Positions 55,309 to 64,000 of a DNA stretch of 64,000 nucleotides are shown piece after piece (positions within the stretch are counted from its first letter, which is position 1; each line of letters begins with the position of its first letter). The stretch is from Streptomyces sp. Tue 6430 (GTDB lineage: Bacteria > Actinomycetota > Actinomycetes > Streptomycetales > Streptomycetaceae), in the NCBI GenBank assembly GCA_021568835.1, contig JAKGSH010000001.1:124001-188000 (forward strand), written 5' to 3'. The notes beneath the pieces were generated by a model. It had not been told where the DNA came from. It saw only the letters and a program-made list of their open reading frames with translations, and did not search any database. The position numbers were made by a program, and so were the translations under genes.

Positions 55309-56379
55309 TCACGACGCCTGCGCGAACACCACCCACACCTGGCCCTCGGCGAAGGCGACCGGCCGGCCGTCCCGCGTCGTGAACCGGGTCCCGCCCGCCG
55401 CCAGCGGACGCTGCCACCGCACGTCGTGGGCCCGCCCGTCGCGCAGCACCAGGGCCGTGCCCGAGCCGGTCGTCCGCGTGTACGGCGTGCGGCTGCCGAG
55501 CGAGTCGTGGTAGCCGGACTCGCGCACGTCCACGTACTGCACGACGACCGTCGCCGGGGCGAGCCGCCGGCCGTCGGCGGTCACCGCCGGGACGCCGTCC
55601 ATGGCGACCTCCCAGCGCCGCGGTTCCCCGGACCAGGTGAAGGTGAAGCGGGCCGCAGGATAGCGCACGGTGCGCGAGGCGGTGGGCGTGCCCCCCTCGG
55701 GGGCGGGGCCGTACCGGAACCCGGTGGTCAGCGCGGCCTCGCCCGGTGCGGACGGCAGCACGCGGCCGGGGCGCAGGTAGAGGTTGTGCGGGGCGGCCCG
55801 GTCGGTGCCGCGGTAGTAGGCGTCCGCCTCGTCCTCGGGCGTGACGGCCTCCAGCGGCTCCCTGCCGATCAGCGGCAGCAGTTTGCTCTGCGCACCGGAG
55901 AAGGCCAGCAGCGGCCGGTCGAACTGGCGCAACAGCTCCAGATCGGACTCGCGGGCGCTGCGCACCGGGCCGACCGTCTCCGGCAACCGGGTCGCGTAGA
56001 CCGCCAGCAGCCGGCTCAGACCGCCCTCGACCTGTTCGACGTAGACGACGTCCGCGGCGTCGAGACCGGTCTGCGGGCGGGCCGCCGAGACGTTGTCGAT
56101 CTTCACGGCCAGGACCTGGCCGTGCGCGGCCGTGCTCGTGCCGCTCGGCGGCCGGCCGGTGTCCCGGCCGTCGCCGCCCGGGCCGTCGCCGCCCGTGCAG
56201 CCCGCCGCGAGGGACAGCGCGAGCGCCGCGGCGAGCCCGGCCGCCGTCGCCGCACCGCGCCCGCGGCGCGCGCCCCGCCGGTCCCGCCTCCGCTCCCGCC
56301 CCGGCTCCCGCGAGAGCCGGGTCCGGAGCCGGAGCCGCCTGCCGGGTCTCGAGCCTGTCGTGCCGTCCGCCGTCGCCAT
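55309..56379 (-). CDS. DUF3048-domain lipoprotein
   Basis: A 356-residue exported protein. An arginine-rich N-terminus is followed by a lipoprotein signal (AALALSLAAGC, Cys about 61), then two DUF3048 domains: KIDNVSAARPQTGLDAADVV, YVEQVEGGLSRLLAVYATRL with GPVRSARESDLELLRQFDRP, and a C-terminal part with VVQYVDVRESGYHDSLGSRT and GQVWVVFAQAS. The family is common in Gram-positive bacteria (YerB), with no defined function. ATG at 56379, though a GTG two codons upstream is possible. Convergent with pcaV. Confidence 0.87.
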   Translation of the reverse strand: MATADGTTGSRPGRRLRLRTRLSREPGRERRRDRRGARRGRGAATAAGLAAALALSLAAGCTGGDGPGGDGRDTGRPPSGTSTAAHGQVLAVKIDNVSAARPQTGLDAADVVYVEQVEGGLSRLLAVYATRLPETVGPVRSARESDLELLRQFDRPLLAFSGAQSKLLPLIGREPLEAVTPEDEADAYYRGTDRAAPHNLYLRPGRVLPSAPGEAALTTGFRYGPAPEGGTPTASRTVRYPAARFTFTWSGEPRRWEVAMDGVPAVTADGRRLAPATVVVQYVDVRESGYHDSLGSRTPYTRTTGSGTALVLRDGRAHDVRWQRPLAAGGTRFTTRDGRPVAFAEGQVWVVFAQAS

Positions 56380-56641
56380 GTCCACCGTCGCCACCCCGTT
56401 CCGTGACCCGATTGTGCGCTTGTCGACTTGTTGATGGCCATAGCCGACCGTCCCCGATCGCGCGCGTCCCCCGGGCCGGTCGGCCCACCCGGCGCCACGC
56501 GGCCGCGTCCGCCGGTCCGGGCGGCCGGTGCGGGCGGCCGGTGCGGCGCGGTTCGGATCCGGGGTGCCGGGTACCCGGCCCGCACTCCGGGACCCGCCCG
56601 GCACGGCGGGCCCCCGAACTCGGTGGAGGGAGCGCGGCACG

Positions 56642-57831
56642 ATGAAGGCAGTGACCTGGCAGGGAAAGCGCGACGTACGGGTGGAGACCGTGCCCGACCC
56701 GGTGATCCAGGAGCCGACGGACGCCGTCATCCGCGTCACGTCCACCGGGCTGTGCGGCTCCGACCTGCACCTCTACGAGGTGCTCACCCCGTTCATGACC
56801 CCCGGCGACATCCTCGGCCACGAACCCATGGGCATCGTCGAGGAGGTCGGCGCCGGCGTGATCGACCTCAGCGTCGGCGACCGCGTCGTCGTGCCCTTCC
56901 AGATCGCCTGCGGCGACTGCTGGATGTGCCTCAACTCCCTGCCCACCCAGTGCGAGACCACCCAGGTCACCGCCGAGGGCATGGGCGCGGCCCTGTTCGG
57001 CTACACCCGCCTGTACGGCGCGGTGCCCGGCGGCCAGGCCGAGTACCTGCGCGTCCCGCAGGCCCAGTACGGCCCGATCAAGGTGCCCGAGGGCCCGCCC
57101 GACGACCGCTTCGTCTACCTCTCCGACGTCCTGCCCACCGCCTGGCAGGCGGTGGAGTACGCCGACATCCCCGAGGGCGGCAGCGTCGCCGTGCTGGGCC
57201 TCGGACCCATCGGTGACATGGCCTGCCGCGTCGCCCAGGTGCGCGGCGCCGGGCGGGTGTTCGGCGTGGACCTCGTCGGCGACCGGCTGCGCCGGGCCCG
57301 CGCGCGGGGCGTGGAGACGTACGACCTGCGCAGTTTCGACAGCGAGAAGGAACTGGTCGCCGCGATCCGCGACGAGACCGACGGGCGCGGCCCGGACGCC
57401 GTGATCGACGCCGTCGGGACCGAGGCGCACGGCAGCGCGACCGCCCGCCTGATCCAGAACGCCTCCGCCCTGCTGCCGCGCAAGATCAGCGGCCCCTCTC
57501 CGAACGGTTCAGCGTCGACCGGCTCGCCGCCCTCCACACGGCCATCGAGCTGGTGCGCCGCGGCGGCACGCTCTCGCTGACCGGCGTCTACGGCGGCATG
57601 GCCGACCCGCTGCCGATGCTCACCATGTTCGACAAGCAGATCCAGATCCGGATGGGCCAGGCCAACGTGCGCCGCTGGGTCGACGACATCCTCCCCTACC
57701 TCACCGAGGAGGACCCGCTCGGCGTCGACGACTTCGCCACCCACCGCATCCCGCTGGCGGACGCCCCGAAGGCGTACGAGATGTTCCAGCAGAAGCGGGA
57801 CGGGGCCGTGAAGATCCTGATGACGCCGTGA
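56642..57831 (+). CDS. zinc-dependent alcohol dehydrogenase, single-base frameshift
   Basis: Medium-chain zinc alcohol dehydrogenase, about 396 residues after correction. Catalytic zinc ligands are in STGLCGSDLHLYE and LGHEPMGIVEEVG. The structural zinc site is ACGDCWMCLNSLPTQC, and the NAD fold is VAVLGLGPIGDMACRVAQVR. The frame breaks at the C run 57493-57496. One more C gives GPLSERFSVDRLAALHTAIE, then GGTLSLTGVYGGMADPLPML. The sequence is of the formaldehyde or threonine dehydrogenase-like type, but the substrate is not fixed. ATG at 56642. A strong terminator follows. Confidence 0.9.
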
Positions 57832-57856
57832 GACGGGCGATCCGGGCCCGGACGCC

Positions 57857-57890
57857 CGAGGGCGCCGCCGTGAAAGCGGCGGCGCCCTCG
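57857..57890. terminator. terminator between alcohol dehydrogenase and DUF1080 genes
   Basis: GAGGGCGCCGCCG and CGGCGGCGCCCTC form a 13-bp perfect stem around TGAAAG, 26 nt after the dehydrogenase stop and before the convergent stop at 57905. Confidence 0.85.
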
Positions 57891-57904
57891 CGCCCGTGCG
57901 ACGC

Positions 57905-60131
57905 CTACAGGTCCTTGATCCGGATGTCCCGGTACGACACCACGTCCGTCGTGCCGTGCACCTGGAGGCCCAGATAGCCGGAGGCGAACCGGCGCCCGTC
58001 CGTGCCCGGATCGTCCGCCCGCGGCGGGGCGAACTCCTGGCCGCCGGTGTTGTCGAACTCGTTGATCAGCACACCGTTGCGGAACACCGAGTAGTGCTGG
58101 CCGACCACCCGGATCTCGTAGTCGTTCCAGGTGCCCTTCTGGGTCACGCCGGCCCCGGCCAGGCCCACCCGGTCGAAGCCGTAGACCGAGCCGGTCTTGT
58201 ACAGGTCGCCGTCGGGCCGGTCCAGCACCTGCACCTCGTGCCCGTACTTGATGGCCGCCCACTCCGGACGCGGCTCCTCGGCCTGGCCGTGGACCCACGG
58301 GAAGCGCACGAACACACCGGAGTTGGCGTTCCCGGTGCCCGGCGCGTCGTCCCGCCACTGCAACCGCAGTGAGAAGTCGCCGTACTTGCGCTGCGGGAAC
58401 CACAGCATCCCGAGACCGTCCCGCGTGGTGCCCGAGGTGATCGAGCCGTCGCCGTTCGGGGCGAAGGAGCCGCCGCCCACGTGCTCCCACCGGGCGAGGG
58501 ACTCCGCGCTGCCGTCCATGATCGTGCGGTAGCCCCCGGTCTGCCCCGGCCTGCCGATCCCGGACGCGCGGGCCGCCTCGAGGACGGCGCCGTGCTCCCG
58601 CTCGTCGACGACCCCGCCCCGCAGCAGGGCGTCCAGCACGGTCCGCACGTGCTTGAGGAACAGGGCGTGGGACGTCCACTCCCGCTCGTCCTCGATCAGC
58701 TCGTTGATCCGGCACCGGTTGTCGGTCACCCGGTTCGGCACCCCGGTGTCGACCGTGCCGACGATCACCGTCGACCGCTCGTCCCACTCGGGGCAGGCGG
58801 GCGCGGGCACCCCGCCGCCGGCCGTCACCGCGAAACTCACGTCGCGCGCCGCCGCGGTGTTGCCCGCCTTGTCGCTCGCCCGGTACGCCACCGTGTGGGT
58901 GCCGGCCCGGTCGACGACCACCGGCGCGGTGTACGCCAGGTAGGGCCCGCCGTCGAGCGCGTACTCGACGGCCGCGACCCCGGAGCCGCCCTCGTCGCTC
59001 GCGCCGACGGTGACGCGGGCGCTGCCGACGTAGGCGCCCGCGGAGTTGCGCGTGCCCTCGACGGTCACGCCGGTGACCGGGGAGTGGTGTCCCGCGGGGG
59101 CGCGGCGACCACCGTGAACGTGACGCTTTTCTCGGCCGACGCGTTGCCCGCCCTGTCGACGGCCTGGTAGCGGACGGTGTGGGTGCCGACCTGGTGGATC
59201 ATGACGGGGCGGTGTACAGGGTCCAGTCGTCCGCCGTGCCGACCGCGTACTGGATGCGGTCGACACCCGAACCCGTGTCGGACGCCGTGACCGTGACGGT
59301 CGCCATGTCGACATAGGTCCCGTCGGTGTTCCGCTCCCCGCTCACCGTCGCCGAGGTCTCCGGCGGGGTGGTGTCGTCGGAGGGCGGGGGAGCCACGGTG
59401 AACGCCACGCTCTTCTCGGCGGAGACGTTGCCCGCCCTGTCGAAGGCGCGGTGGCGGAGCGTGTGGCCGCCGACCCGGTCGACGATCACGGGCGCCGTGT
59501 ACGGCAGCCAGTCGCCCGTCGCGTCGACGGCGTACTGGATCCTGTCGATCCCCGACCCGCCGGCGTCGTCGGCCGCCGTGACCGTCACGCTCGCCGACCC
59601 GACGTACGCGCCCTCGGCGTTCTGCACCCCGCTCACCCGCGCCGTCGTCTCCGGCGCGGTGGTGTCCTCGCCGCTGCCCTCGGTCACCACCAGGATGCCC
59701 TGCATCTGGCCGTGCCCGGGGATCGTGCAGTGGTAGAGGTAGCGGCCCGGGGAGAGCGTGACCTCGGCCGTGTGCCGACCGCCCGCGTCGTCGTTCGGGT
59801 TGGCCAGGATGTTGAGCTCGACGTCGTCGTTGAACTCGGGGTCGTTCGTCACGAACGTCAACGTGTGCGGCATTCCCGTGGTGTTGCCGGTCGCCGCGCT
59901 GTTCTCGAAGACGACCGTCGCCGGTCCCGCCACCGCCGTCGTCGGCGCCGTCGTGTACCGGGTGATGTCGTCGCCCGCCGTCCAGGTCAGCACCTGCGCG
60001 GCCGCGGCCGCGGCGCGCGGCCCGGGGGGCAGGTCCTGCCCGGGCCGCGCGGCGCTCGGCCCGGCCAGCGGACCGAGCACCGTCAGTACGGCGGCCAGCA
60101 GCGCCGTCCACACTCTCCGTCGCCCCGTCAC
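57905..60131 (-). CDS. secreted cupredoxin, Ig-like repeat and DUF1080 fusion, two frameshifts
   Basis: About 742 residues after corrections at the G runs 59079-59082 and 59206-59209. A Sec signal (1-35) is followed by a blue-copper domain (VLTWTAGDDITRYT, GMPHTLTFVTND, YHCTIPGHGQMQGILVV, with Cys, His and Met in type 1 order). Three Ig-like repeats follow, each with SGVDRIQYAVDGT-style and HTVRYRAVDRAGN-style strands (residues about 160-455). Last is a DUF1080 (3-keto-glycoside hydrolase) domain with SGVFVRFPWVHG, YGHEVQVLDRPDGD and KGTWNDYEIRVVGQHYSV. GTG start coupled to the ThuA gene. It probably handles sugars outside the cell. Confidence 0.85.
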
Positions 60132-62640
60132 CGCGTCCCCCTCACCAGTCGCCCCGCGGCCGGGGTCGGCCCGCCGCCGGTGTACGTGACCCGCCACAGT
60201 GCCGACTTGGCGTCGGAGGTGAAGAAGCCGCGCCCGTAGTCGAGGACGTAGAGCGCGCCGTCCGGACCGAACTTCCAGTCCATGAGGTTCTTGATGCCGT
60301 CGTTGCCGACCGGCACGATTTTCTTCAACGACTCGGAGTGCACCGGCAGTCCCCCGTCGCCCTGGGTCGCCGGGTTCATCAGCACCGCGTCGCGCGGCTG
60401 TTCGCCGTCGTAGAAGTCGCCGACGAACCACTTGCCGTCCCAGTAGGCGGGCCACTTGACCGGGCTCGCGTTCGCCGCGTCGTAGCGGTGGACGGGCCCG
60501 TTCATCGCGGCCTGACCGCCGCCCTTCAGCCACGGCAGCAGGTAGCGGGCCTCCTCCTGCTTGTACGACGGGACACCGTTCGCGTCCCGCGGATAGTCCG
60601 GGGCGCCGCCCTGGGGCGAGTACCAGATGTTGTTGCCGGTGACCGGAGGCAGGTCGACCAGGCCGTCGTTGTTCGGCGACTCGTTCTTCGGGTGGTCGCA
60701 GTCGTACCAGCCGAGCGGCTGCGTCGGGTCCGGCAGGTTGCGGTCGCGGTAGGGCTGCCTGTTGCCCATGCAGTACGGCCAGCCCCGGTTGGAGGCCTCG
60801 GTGATGACGGCGAACGTGTCGTACTTGGCGGGGCCCCACGTCGTCGACGGGGCACTCGCGTCCGGGCCCACCCAGCCCGCGTACAGGACGTCGGTGCGCG
60901 GGTCGACGGAGATCCGGGCCGGGTTGCGGACCCCCATCACGTAGATCTCGCCGCGTGTCTTGCCGCCGCCCTCGTCGCTCTCCCGGCCGGTGAAGAGGTT
61001 GCCCTCGGGGAGCGTGTACGTGCCGTCCGGCTCCGGGTGGACGCGCAGGATCTTGCCGTTGAGGTTGTTGGTGTTCCCGGCGGTGCGGCGCGCGTCGGCG
61101 AAGGAGAGGCCCTTGTAGTTCGGCTGCGGGTTGTTGCCGGAGTAACCACCGCTGAAACCGCTGGAGTTGTTGTCGCCGGTCGCGATGTACAGGTTGCCCC
61201 TGGAGTCCCAGGCCATCCCGCCGCCGGCGTGGCAGCAACTGTGCACCTGCACCGGCCACTTCAGCAGCACCTTCTCGCTGCCGAGGTCCAGCCGGTTCGT
61301 GGCGGGGTCGAGAGTGAAGCGGGAGACGCGCCGCTCGGCCGTCCGCTTGTCGCGGTCGAGGCCCGAGTGGGGCGTGTAGTGCAGGTACACCCAGCCGTTC
61401 CGCTCGAACCGCGGGTCCAGCTCGATGCCGAGCAGCCCCTCCTCGACCTTGACCAGCTCGTCGCCGCCGCCCTTGTTGCCGAACACGGTCAACGAGCCCG
61501 CCAGGGTCACCTCCTTCGTCGCCGGGTCGTAGACGTGGACCTCGCCCTCGCCCCTGCCGACGTCCGGATCGTTCCAGTCGGTGACCACGGGCCGCGAGGA
61601 GTCGGCGCCGCCGCGACCGATGTACAGCACCCGGCCGTCGGGCGCCGTGACCAGGCCGTGCGGCTCACCGATCTGGTCGTTGCGGCCCGGCTGGTTGGGC
61701 CGGGTCAGCCGTTCGGCCCGGTAGTTCGCCGCGATGGTCGCCTTGCAGTCGGCCTGCGCCAGCCGGGTCGTCCACAGCAGCGCGCCGCGCAGATGCGCGC
61801 GGAAGTCCGTCTCGTCGTACGAGGACGCCGTACCGCCCATGCCCGTGTAGAAGGACCGGCCGCCGTCGTAGTCCCGGCACCAGCTGATCGGGTGGTCGGC
61901 GCCGTTGGCGCTCGCGCCCGGCCGGTACGTCGTCTCGCGCACCCGGGCGACGGTGTGCACGGTGCCGGAGGGGTTGCGCGTCCAGTTCGGCCACCGGTCG
62001 GGGCGCTTCCACTCGACGGGGAGGTCCTTCCCGGCCGGGTGCCGGCGGTCGCCCACCTCGACGGTGGCCCGCTGCACGGCCGTCGGGCCGTTCGCCGCCG
62101 GGCGGGCGCCGATCAGACCGGTGAACCAGTCCGAGTACGGTTCCGCGCGCGCCGCGTCGTGGAGGCCGACGAAACCGCCGCCCGCCTCCATGTAGGTCTC
62201 CAGGCCCGCCTCCTGCTCGGGATCGAGCACGTCGCCGCCCCCGGTCAGGAACACGACGGCGTTGTAGCCGCCCAGCCGCGCCCCGTCGGTGAAGACCGAG
62301 GCGTCGTCGGTGGCCTCGACCTCGAAGCGCTGGTCCGCCGCGCCGGTGAGGCCGATGTCCTCGATCGCCTCGATGCCGGCGTCGACGACCGGCGACTCCT
62401 CCCCGGCGGCCGCGGAGCCGTGGAAGACGAGGACGTTCACCCCCGGACCGCCCGGCGGCGACTTCACGGACATCGTTGTCAGCGGTGGTTCCGGCGCCGG
62501 GCGCGCCTGCGCGGCGGGACCCGACAGCAGCCCGGCCGTGACGGCCCCGGCGGCCACGGCGGCCACCCTGGCCCGTCTCCTGCGGCGCCCCGCCTTCGCG
62601 CACCGCTCACCCTCGTCGTGCTCAACCCTCGTAAGTGCAT
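60128..62640 (-). CDS. secreted ThuA and sorbosone/glucose dehydrogenase fusion, single-base frameshift
   Basis: About 837 residues. The ATG at 62640 has GGGAGG five bases upstream. The signal RRRRARVAAVAAGAVTAGLL is joined to it by restoring one G in the run at 62588-62591. Residues 40-270 are a ThuA (trehalose utilisation-like) domain: NVLVFHGSAAAGEESPVVDA, GGGFVGLHDAARAEPYSDWF, ISWCRDYDGGRSFYTGMGG. The rest is a six-bladed quinoprotein-type sorbosone/glucose dehydrogenase domain (DQIGEPHGLVTAPDGRVLYI, CCHAGGGMAWDSRGNLYIAT, ALYVLDYGRGFF). It overlaps the cupredoxin-DUF1080 gene. The pair suggests extracytoplasmic oxidation and cleavage of sugars. Confidence 0.88.
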
Positions 62641-62838
62641 GGGCACCTCCCTGGTCACAGCGACAGCGCCAAGGAAGCTAGACCCCTTTGCCCGGCCCGC
62701 CAATACCAATGACCGCAATGGCACGAACTTTGTCCTGGGTGTGGATGAACGGCGGAACGACCGGTACCGTCACACGGGCTCAGCGCGCTCGTCACAGGTA
62801 CGCCTCCGTACATCCCTTGTCAGGAGCGGGAGTTCCGC

Positions 62839-63905
62839 ATGGACAGACGCGGTTTCAACCGGCGGGTGCTGCTCGGCGGCGCCGCGGCGGCGACATCGTT
62901 ATCACTGGCCTCCTCGCGGGCCGCCGGCGCCGTCGCCCCGGCCGCGACGGCCCGGCCGGCGGCCAGGTGCGGCACCTCAGGCTGTACGCCGAGAAGCTCC
63001 CCGACGGGCGGTTCGGCTACGGACTCGAGAAGGGCCGGGCCACGGTCCCGGGCCCGCTGATCGAGGTGAACGAGGGCGACACCGTCCACATCGAGTTCGA
63101 GAACACCCTGGACGTGCCGGCGAGCCTGCACGTGCACGGCCTCGACTACGAGATCTCCAGCGACGGCACCGCGATGAACCACAGCGACGTGGCACCGGGC
63201 GGCTCGCGCACCTACACCTGGCGCACCCACGTCCCCGGCCGCCGCGCGGACGGCACCTGGCGGTCCGGCAGCGCGGGCTACTGGCACTACCACGACCACG
63301 TCGTCGGCACGGAACACGGCACGGGCGGTATCCGCAAGGGCCTCTACGGACCGGTGGTCGTCCGGCGCAAGGGCGACGTCCTGCCCGACGCCACCCATAC
63401 GATCGTCTTCAACGACATGACGATCAACAACGAACCCGCCCACAGCGGACCGGACTTCGAGGCGACCGTGGGCGACCGCGTCGAGTTCGTGATGATCACG
63501 CACGGCGAGTACTACCACACCTTCCACCTGCACGGACACCGCTGGGCCGACAACCGCACCGGCACGCTCACCGGCCCGGACGACCCCAGCCGGGTCGTCG
63601 ACAACAAGATCGTCGGCCCGGCCGACTCCTTCGGCTTCCAGGTGATCGCGGGCGAGGGCGTGGGCGCCGGCGCGTGGATGTACCACTGCCACGTGCAGAG
63701 CCACTCCGACATGGGCATGGTGGGCCTGTTCCTGGTGCGCAGACCGGACGGCACGATCCCCGGGTACGAACCCCACGGCCCCACGGAGCCCGCGCCTCCC
63801 ACGAACCCCGCGACCCCACGAGCACTGAGGACCCGGGCGGCGGCCTCGCCGTCACAGGCGGCGAGAGCGCTCCCGCCTCCTCCCTCCGGTGCGCGGCTAT
63901 CCTGA
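62839..63905 (+). CDS. two-domain small laccase (SLAC type), single-base frameshift
   Basis: Secreted multicopper oxidase closely resembling S. coelicolor SLAC (SCO6712) as I remember it. A twin-arginine signal [20 protein letters not shown] is followed by [55 protein letters not shown] and [20 protein letters not shown], giving the full type 1, 2 and 3 copper ligand set. The frame breaks at about 62961, where GCGGGCCAG has lost a G. The C-terminus is uncertain: the readable frame ends at 63905, but SLAC-like HEH and stop at 63826-63828 lies in another frame. It oxidises phenols with oxygen outside the cell. Confidence 0.93.
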
Positions 63906-63934
63906 GCCGCACCGCACCGAGGAGGAGCCCCGAA

Positions 63935-64000
63935 GTGAGCGACACAGCGCCCCGTCCCACACTGGAGGCGGTCGCCGCGCGGGCGGGGGTCTCGCGGGCG
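63935..64000 (+). CDS. LacI-family regulator (5' end only)
   Basis: A GTG at 63935, with GGAGGAG eight bases upstream, opens a frame reading PRPTLEAVAARAGVSRA up to the window edge. This is the start of a LacI-type helix-turn-helix. Only 22 codons are present. It follows the laccase gene on the same strand. Confidence 0.8.
   Translation, partial: MSDTAPRPTLEAVAARAGVSRA

Noticed and set aside
63826..63828. TGA after His-Glu-His taken as the true end of the laccase gene
   Set aside because: It resembles the SLAC end, but reaching this frame needs two further lost bases or one extra base, so I kept the readable end at 63905 and note the alternative.

Overview
The window is chromosomal DNA of a Streptomyces or close relative. 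GC content is very high, codon third positions are almost all G or C, GTG and TTG starts are common, exported proteins carry twin-arginine signals, and the gene set (pca operon, small laccase, LAL-type ATPase, DUF2510 proteins) is typical of the genus. From memory, the order resembles the SCO6661 to SCO6713 part of S. coelicolor, with a different accessory middle.

Layout. 1-4352 (minus): pentose phosphate operon tkt-tal-zwf, divergent from an AraC regulator. 5647-9081: long Tat-exported phospholipase C. 9394-15006: ridA, a small secreted beta/gamma-crystallin-like protein, three broken transposase pieces, a CsoR/CstR-type regulator with its own operator, a methyltransferase, a YnfA protein and a GH4 glycosidase. 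15238-18309: GH38 alpha-mannosidase. 18809-21756: ATP-grasp enzyme divergent from a coupled metallophosphoesterase and Sfp-type phosphopantetheinyl transferase. 22468-24595: ImmA/IrrE peptidase with an XRE regulator, facing an MmyB-like protein. 24922-26433: DHA2 drug exporter. 26678-36071: eight-gene polysaccharide locus. 36498-40599: secreted proteins, a second phospholipase C and a LURP-one-like protein. 40606-43480: EamA-like transporter and PAP2 phosphatase facing a TetR regulator across a tandem operator array. 45028-47741: large ATPase regulator. 48023-55285: complete beta-ketoadipate operon pcaI-J-F-H-G-B-L with divergent pcaV. 55309-64000: DUF3048 lipoprotein, zinc alcohol dehydrogenase, a secreted ThuA/sorbosone-dehydrogenase protein with a cupredoxin-DUF1080 protein, a divergent small laccase, and the start of a LacI regulator.

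The most interesting system is the locus at 26678-36071. It combines a PelF-like glycosyltransferase, an Agd3/PelA-like deacetylase, a spherulin-4 (GH135-like) glycosidase and a GH114 glycosidase with nucleotide-sugar enzymes and an unrecognised membrane protein. This resembles the fungal galactosaminogalactan gene set and, in part, bacterial Pel loci. It is a candidate actinobacterial cationic amino-sugar exopolysaccharide pathway.

The sequence itself needs caution. Seventeen genes are broken by 24 apparent single-base losses, every one a -1 change and most in short G or C runs. I read these as sequencing errors and describe the corrected proteins. A second recurring feature is short tandem duplication at or just beyond stop codons.
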